Below are positions 13,601 through 22,600 of a DNA stretch of 64,000 bases, piece after piece. The notes beneath the pieces are model-generated. The model had not been told where the DNA came from and did not search any database. It was given only the letters and a program-made list of their open reading frames with translations. How positions within the stretch are numbered: position 1 is the first letter of the stretch; every line of letters starts with the position of its first letter. The position numbers and the translations under genes are program-made. Source of the stretch: Caprella mutica (lineage: Eukaryota; Arthropoda; Malacostraca; Amphipoda; Caprellidae); NCBI GenBank assembly GCA_947561585.1, contig CANNZV010000521.1, positions 62,001 through 126,000 of the forward strand, written 5' to 3'.

Positions 13601-16600
13601 CGCCCCCTACAGGTTCAACCGGCAGTGTCAATGCCAACCCATTGGACCCGTCAAACAAACACACCAGCTTGAGTGTTGGTAAGGAAAAACATTAATGATC
13701 TATTTACTTTACTGAAATGTTGTTTTAGAGGATAGAGTTTAGTTTACATTGTTATGGTACCCAGGGACCGCCCGAAGTCATTTGTGGTGAATGGAAGAAA
13801 AGGGGTCGGTGTCTTTAGGGACTTGAACTGTTCTAATTTATATTATGAATTGTCTTCTTTGCTACGTTTATAACTTTTCAATATTACCCACTTTTAGTTA
13901 GTCATTGTATTATCTTAGATTTTACGTATGGCTGACTGACGGGTTTTCATTTACTTTCACCTCTTCATTTTCCTCTTCAATCTGTTAATGGCTACTTTTA
14001 CCGATGCTTGCATTCTTTTCCTTACACTCTGGTAAGTTGCTGTAAACACTGAGTAACTCTTCTGCATCCATGAGCTTGTCACTAAATGATGATAAGTGAC
14101 TTTGTCCATGGAGTTACTTTCCTTTCTGTCTGCTTCTTCAAGTCCCTTGTACTTTTCTTACTTTTGATATATCTGATATATTACCTTTGGTTCTTTAGTG
14201 ACTCTTAACTTCTACTAAATTCTGTATTATCTTCATTTCATTTTATCTTTTAGGTATCATGTCAGTCAAGAAAGGTTTCTCGAGTCTGATGACAACATTC
14301 GAAACGTCAGTTAAGGCAACGAGTCCTGACGACTACAGTGACACCATCTCCATCCAGAGTGACCTCAGCTCCGACAGCGAGAACTTCCTGCTTGTGAACA
14401 TGGAGACCAATGTGCTGGGCGAGGGGTCTGACTCAGGCCTGGGCATGGAGAATGCCTTTAGGGCTGATGCCAGCAGACTGGCTGATAGCTGTGGCATAGA
14501 GATAGCTACTGAAGCAGTTGAAGACACCATCACCACTCCTAGTGAGGAGGTATCAGAACCAACCAACTCTATCAAGAGGAAGAACAATATTGCGGTGGTT
14601 AACATTCAGGTCTCAGGAGTTCAGTTCATTCAGGAGGCTCATGGTTATGACTCAGTCATCAAACTAATGGCTAAGCACATTCAACTCTCTGACTGCAACT
14701 CTATTCCTTATGATGAGTTCCAAGTGAGTTGCTAGGCAATACTTCATTCATTGTACCCTAAGTTCCTAACACAGGTCCACTATCTCTCTTGATTGTTGTT
14801 GTTGTTATTTATTATCGTTAATGGATTGAGAACTAGCTTTTTTTCCTAACTGTAAACATTATCGCAATTACTACCCTACTTGAAGAAATAACGGATTGAA
14901 TGAAGTTAGCTAATGAAATCTTTCCTGTGTGACTACTTCTTCAAAGTCTCTTGTATTTATATTCCCTTAGTTTAAGAGGCTATATGACAGTGACTTAGTA
15001 TGTCTCTCTTTCAGGCAAAGTTCAGCAGTCGAGTGCGTGGTTGGTCCTCTGCGTTCACACACCACCAACAGTGTACCTTCAAAGTGAGGCTGGAGAACAC
15101 AGAGAAGAGGGACAACTTCGAGGATAACCTCTCAGCTTCTCAGCAATGCCCACAGGAGACTGAGAAGGGGCCTACCGAACCTACAACCACTAAACAGAAA
15201 GGTCAGGAGTTAGCTAGTAAAAGTTAATCTCTGTTTCTGTGATTGAAAGAATATACCTTTAACCCTTTAGCGACCAGGTGGACACTCGTGTCTACTTTCA
15301 TATAGTAGTCCCTTGGGACCAACTGGCCATATGTGTCCTCTTCAATTTTTTTCTTAATAATTTAAAAAAAAATTCTCATCAAATGATTTTTATATCCTCA
15401 CTGATGTCTAAACCCAAAAAAAGTTATCAAATATTTTATTCAAAGTCAGAAAAACAAAAAAAAAGTGGCTCGCTAAAGGGTTAGGTATTTTATGAGAGGG
15501 AATCTAATTGCTATACCGTGAGATTTGAAATGACTAGTTATAAACACTATGTTGTCTAGTAGCAAATTAAAAGAAACTGATAGTATTCTGGCTTCTTGTG
15601 TTTTTTAATATACAGCTGCACTATGAATACATTAATCATTCTCTAGCTACCTGTTTACTTTTACTCAATAATAGCTAAAGAATGTTTTAAATGTTTTTTT
15701 ATTAACTTTTTTATTTAAGTCTAAATAATTTAATAGATTTGATAATATAATCCATTAGCTATCTTTTGTTTCTGTCTTGTGTTCTCTTCTTAACATTTTA
15801 TTTCTGTTTGATTTTCCTATTTTCTTTTTTGCTTTTCTTTTCAGTTGGAGTTAGCTATTTGGTTGTCAAATTCGATATTCTTCGATTTTAATTTCTTGAA
15901 CGAATTTTCTTTTGTATACTTTCCTTCTTGTTTTGTTCTTTTCGAGGTGTCAGAATTGCTACTTGTGGTGGCAGTGCGACACTACAAGTGGTGTCAAGTG
16001 CCTCTCTTTCAGGTGACAGTCTCTTCTCCAAGTCTCGCGTTGGCTCCTTCTCCTTCAGGAAGTCCTTTGATCAGTTTGAGGACGCAGACCCCTTCAGTCT
16101 GTGGAAGAGATGTACGTCATATTCCCCTAAGATTAGACACATTCTGCCCAAGTGGACTAGATTGAGTAGGGAGGAGAGTGTTGAGGGGGTGCCGATGGGT
16201 GCGTTAGAGTCCTACTCACACGCATGGGGTCAATAGTAAATGTTGTGGTGTTTCTTTTCACTCAAAGTGACTCTCTTTTGCATCTACCGTCACCAATGGT
16301 GGAAAGTTATGAGTTATCGGTCAGTTTCACATCTTCGGTCATATAAGAATGAGTGATATAGCTAATATTTAATTTAGTGATGGGACGATTAATCGGAATA
16401 ATCGGAGAATCGGGGTTTTTCGAGGTATCGGAATCGGAGTACCAAAATTTTAGGGTGATTCCGATACCTAAAAGGATTATTTGTTGTGTATTATAAATTT
16501 ATATGTAACATGGTAATACGTATATATGTCCTGTAAAACTTGAAATGTAATTTATGTATTTCTAGATGAGGTCAAACACAATACTCCCTAATAAGTTGGT

Positions 16601-19600
16601 AACTAACTAAATAATATCTTTTAATGTAATTTCAATTAAATTAAATATATTATAGACTTCCAATAGTCTAACTATCAACTTAATTCAGGTTTTTATTTAT
16701 TATTTAATTAGTATTTACATTAAAGGTCCTGGGTCCCCTCAAAGCAATTTCTTTATCATTTAAATCAATGAGGCTAATGCTTCTAATAATTTTGCTGCAA
16801 ACCCCATGAAATTTGAAGCCATATTTATAGCTAATTTTATATGGTTTTAAAGATTTTTATTATCAAAACATTACAAAACCAATTTTACTTCTGACTTGCT
16901 AATTTTCAGTCAGAAGAAAAAGAATGTAGCTACACCGTTTGTTTTGATTGCCAACTGTGTATGTATCATCAATTCACTATTAAATATTTCACTAAAGGTA
17001 CAAAATTGGAGAAACTAATTATAGAAACGTTTTTATACTCCAGAAAACAATTTAAATCTTGAATAAAGACCGAATAAAAATAATAATAAGACCGTACATG
17101 CATTTTTCGTTTATAAAATTCAAATTGGAAATCGGAACAAGAGTGTACAATCACTTTCTTCAGCGTCAGATTAGTGTTTTGTACAATTGTTGCACCAAGG
17201 AAATATTAAAAACTTTGAAAGCATATAGAATAATAGAAAAATATATACCTAACTAAATTTCATGCGGTTTCCAGATTACTGACCTTAGTTCTACAATATT
17301 ATTTAATAAACTCATATTTTTCTGGAGCCTGGAGAGGACCTTTAATGATTACTTAATAAAATGAAAACTAAGGTGTTAAAACAGTTTCAATAAAACTGTA
17401 TGGCTTTACCATATAAGTTTCAGCCTACTCGTAAACACTAGCTACTAAGTAAAAATTAACTTATGAAATTATTAATATATTGAAGATTTAATATGGTAGC
17501 TACTTGGTAAGGTTCAATTAGGTAACTAAATATCTAGCCCAATAAAAATATAATCAGGTATCCGGAATCGTATCGGGAATCGGTACATTTGGATAGAATC
17601 AGAATCGTATCGGAATCGTTAAAAATCTTGGTATCGTCCCATCACTAATTTAATTTATTTTAATTGGTATCAAGGATACCTACAGGTATCATTGATGCCA
17701 ATTAAAATTAAATAGTTATAAGCTATATCTTTTGTTTTTGTAGGAACCAAAGATGTGATACTGACCGATGATTCGTAACTTACCCTAGGTCACTTTCCTG
17801 TCTGAATGCTTCTTCAAAGTCTTTTGTAAATATATAATATTTGCTAGATGGCCATAAGTGTTAAATCGGATGTCAAACTCTCTTCTGAAATGTTAGTAGC
17901 TAATTCTTCTTTTTTCGTCGTGTTACTTCTCTTCTGGTGTTTTCCTTAACACGTTGACTATAGTTAGTAGCTACAAGGAAGGTGATACACTGTCCATAAC
18001 TACTTTCTACTACCGACTCTGACGTCAATGATCTAGACTTGATATTAAGTAACTACTTCTTCTTCTGCAAGATATAGGTATTAGGTAGGTTCATATCCGT
18101 ACCAACACATAGTCAACGTGTTAAATCTTACCTATTTGCTGAGAACTTGTCAAAATGTAGTTGTTTTTTCGCTAAAATAATTCTTTAACTACCTTACTAA
18201 AAATTGTTGAGAGTTTTTGTAAAGCTGACAATGTTTTACCTCAGAGTTTGTCTCTGACTTTGTGAAGACTCTACTGTAGTAAATTTTAAACTATTACAGT
18301 AGAAAAATAAACACATCTTCTTTGTGTTTATTTGTTGTGTTTTTCTCTTTCATGCGTCTTTATAATCTACTCACTACCTTACTAAAAATTGTTGAGAGTT
18401 TTTGTAAAGCTGACAATGTTTTACCTCAGAGTTTGTCTCTGACTTTGTGAAGACTCTACTGTAGTAAATTTTAAACTATTACAGTAGAAAAATAAACACA
18501 TCTTCTTTGTGTTTATTTGTTGTGTTTTTCTCTTTCATGCGTCTTTATAATCTACTCACTGTCTAGATGTATTTATTGTCAAAAACTTCTTGGTGTTAGA
18601 TTGTTCACATTTTATCTCTATTGTCACTTTTATTTCATTGTATATTCCTCTCTTTCTATAAAACAATGTATTGTTAAGTGTATTTTAGAAAAAAACGTTT
18701 TATAACTAATTCATTTCAATGTTATCACTGCTGTTTTACAGGTTTGAATATAACTATCTTTTTAAATTCTCCCATAAATCTGTTGACATTTCACTATTAG
18801 TTATATCTTCATTTAGCCTCTATTTTAATTCCATCTCTAATTAACTTACCATTCTGCACATCATTTCTAGCACCTCTCTTTTCTTCAATTCACCTAATAG
18901 ATAGATAGTTCCATGTATTGATAATAATTTAGAATATGTACAATAATCATTAATTAGCTACTGCTAAAAGTTTTTATTTTTCAGAAGTAGCTACCTAACC
19001 ATTTATTTAAAGGTCCCCTCCTCTCTAAATTCAATTTTATCTAAAAATACTTTAAATTTGTAGAACTAAGCTTAATAAAATACCACAGTCAACAGAAAAG
19101 AAATTGATCAAATATTCACTTCGTAATTTATTACACAAGGAATATTCCCACTCAACCTTCACTGTCAGACTTTCTAATAGAAGAAGTCAAGAACAAGGAA
19201 GGCTTACTAGCTATCTATCACTCGCACTGTCGTGTAGGTACAGTGGAGGTGACCTTTAAAGCATTTGGGCATATTGTGTCTATGTTTTTAGATAAGATTT
19301 CCATCACAATCTCTCAATCATTTCAACTACAGGTAAAGCTCGTACAACGCCCAGTACATGTAGCTACCGGAAAAGTGTCCTACAGGGTGGGGCCTAAGTT
19401 TGGAAGCAAATGAAAGTGCATATTATAATCCAACGAAAAATATATTTAATAATTTACAGTTATGTATTATTACATAAGGGTTTTAAGAATTCAAAAATCA
19501 TAAATTTATTCAAAATGTCCCCCCTTGTTTTTAATAACAGCCTCAAATCTCCTCCGAACTCCTCCTACTGCGGCACGTAACTGTTCTTGTGAAATTTCCT

Positions 19601-22600
19601 TCCAAGATCTCTGGAGCGAACGCTTTAAATCATCCACACTGCGATGGAATTTACCACAGGCCTTTGATTCAAGAATGGACCATACCGAAAAGTCCATAGG
19701 ATTAACATCTGGGGAGCAGGAAGGCCACATTTCTTTGGACCAAAACCGTGGAAGATGGTCATGGCACCAGTTTTGAGTGACATTTGCAGTATGTGAAGTC
19801 GCGCCGTCTTGCTGAAATGTCCATAGAGTGTCATTACCGAAGTGATCCTTAGCTGACTCCAACATTGGCGTCAAAATATTCTCAATATAACATTTAGCAT
19901 TGATTTTGGAGCCTTGTTCCACAAAAATTAAAGGAGATCTCCAAGTTTCCGAAACGGCGGCCCAGACCATTACTGAAGCAGGTTTCATGGTTTTGTGGAC
20001 AGTTTTTTGGTTGTATGGGATGTCTTTTGCACTTTTACCAATTATTCTGTCATTCCTTCGGTTGTGAGCCATTTCCACTGTGAAATTTTTTTCGTCAGAC
20101 CAAACAATTTCACCAGCCGTGCCAGACTTCAATTCTCTCAGAAGTGCTTTGCTTCTCTCCAATCTCTTTTTTTTACAGCTTCTGACAGAGTCTGTCTCTT
20201 TTGGAGGGTGAAAGAGGACATCTTTAGATCTTCTTTGACAACTCTCCCCATTGTTCTGGGACTCACATTAGCTGTTTTGGCTAACAATCGTATTGACCTT
20301 TTCGGGTTCCTCCTGATCTTCTCTCGGGCACATTATATCAGTTGTTTGGTGCGTTGTGAGCGTGGTCTACCACTTCTTGGACGATCAGTCAAGTCTCCTC
20401 TCTCATTAAAACGCTTCACACACTTCCAAACAGTCGATCTCGCTATTGAGAGAGTCTTTGAAATGACGGAATCTGACTTCCCGGCACGGTGTAGAGCAAT
20501 AATGGCTTCTCTTTTGTCTGACATTTTTGAATTGACTAAATTTTTGTAGAAAATAACACTGCCACGTCATAATGTAGTGTCTCTACTATAGTTCAAACCC
20601 TATCACCTACTTAGGAACTTATTTTTAAGAATTATATTAATGTTTGAAAACTTGCTTCCAAACTTACGCCCCACCCTGTATATACCGATCAGCGTTCGTT
20701 GTAACGATACATTGTTTAGTTTAGTTGGGGATTAAAACTAAGTTTTTTTACCAGCATTTCAAAGAAACCCTAATGAAGGTATACAATCTCAGATTATTGT
20801 TGAGGAAAATTTTAATGAAAATCTTATTTTTATATAACTCACTTACATATAAATATAATATATTTAATTACGAAATACTTATATTCTAAAATATAAAATA
20901 GTTACACCTGTTTTTATTTTTTATAGAAATTCTCTAATCAAAGAAAATTTATAGAGAAATGTTAACTAGATGAAAATACTTATAATTCAAAAACAATACA
21001 TTAAAAGTGTTGATTGTAATTTTGAAAATTGTATTACCTCTGAATATAATAAATGTTTGACTAGATAACTACTTTGTAGACGGATAAAAAATATCTTAAA
21101 CAATAAAATTTGAAGAGGTCGTTGTAGCAATCTGCAGTCTAATAGAACGACCAATTTTTGTCCTTTGTAGTGGGTGTACGTTCAAAGATTGTCCACTGTA
21201 AGAGCTTCACCTGTAATTAAATTATCATTATTATTTACCATATAATGGCAAAATGATAAGCTCTAGCCAATTCAAGACGAATTACTTGGTAGCTATATTT
21301 TATATCAAAATCTTAAAAAACTTCTTAACACTGTTAGTTTCTAACTGTCCTAACAGGCTGGTGGTTCAGTTGGGTGGTGTGAGTAAATTCCCCTCCCCCT
21401 AATAAGTTTCTAGTCCCCTAACCGTGTTCATGCGTTTGTCCCTTCTGCAGGCAGTACAACTACTACTGACGCAGGCAAAGAGACAGCCACCTCAGACAGT
21501 AGTGTGGGGGACAGTGCAGTAGGGTCTACTTGCACTGACAGTAAGAGGTAAGTAGCTACAGTTACAAGTGAAGGAAGTACCCACAATATCACACCAACAT
21601 TCCCACGATATCACACCAACATTCCCACGATATCACACCAACATTCCCACGATATCACACCAACATTCCCACGATATCACACCATCATTCCCACGATATC
21701 ACACCAACATTCCCACGATATCACACCAACATTCCCACGATATCACACCAACATTTCCACGATATCACACCAACATTCCCACGATATCACACCAACATTC
21801 CCACGATATCACACCAACATTCCCACGATATCACACCAACATTCCCACGATATCACACCAACATTCCCACGATATCACACCAACCTTCTCACGATATCAC
21901 ACCAACATTCCCACGATATCACACCAACATTCCCACGATATCACACCAACATTCCCACGATATCACACCAACATTCCCACGATATCACACCAACATTCCC
22001 ACGATATCACACCAACATTCCCACGATATCACACCAACATTCCCACGATATCACACCAACATTCCCACGATATCACACCAACATTCCCACAATATCACAC
22101 CAACATTCCCACAATATCACACCAACCTTCTCACGATATCACACCAACCTTCTCACGATATCACACCAACCTTCTCACGATATCACACCAACATTCCCAC
22201 GATATCACACCAACATTCCCACGATATCACACCAACATTCCCACGATATCACACCAACATTCCCACGATATCACACCAACATTCCCACAATATCACACCA
22301 ACCTTCTCACGATATCACACCAACCTTCTCACGATATCACACCAACCTTCTCACGATATCACACCAACCTTCTCACGATATCACACCAACCTTCTCACGA
22401 TATCACACCAACCTTCTCACGATATCACACCAACCTTCTCACGATATCACACCAACCTTCTCACGATATCACACCAACCTTCTCACGATATCACACCAAC
22501 ATTCCCACGATATCACACCAACATTCCCACGATATCACACCAACATTCCCACGATATCACACCAACATTCCCACGATATCACACCAACATTCCCACGATA

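Larger units (their letters stand above)
16305..17785. mobile_element. MITE family M1 interrupted by a hAT-like element
   Basis: The left half (GAGTTATCGGTCAGTTTCAC, CTTCGGTCATATAAG) ends at 16374 and the right half (ATTGGTATC palindrome remnant, CAAAGATGTGATACTGACCG, CGTAACTTACCC) resumes at 17648. The two halves make one M1 copy once the insert is removed. Confidence 0.88.

Noticed and set aside
16112..16236. Extension of the BLTP3 exon to the stop at 16234-16236
   Set aside because: Would end the protein before the conserved coiled coil; the phase-1 donor GTACGT restores the frame of the next exon. It may still occur as a minor isoform.
19525..20549. Plus-strand frames of 83 and 184 codons
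   Set aside because: Antisense of the mariner transposase.
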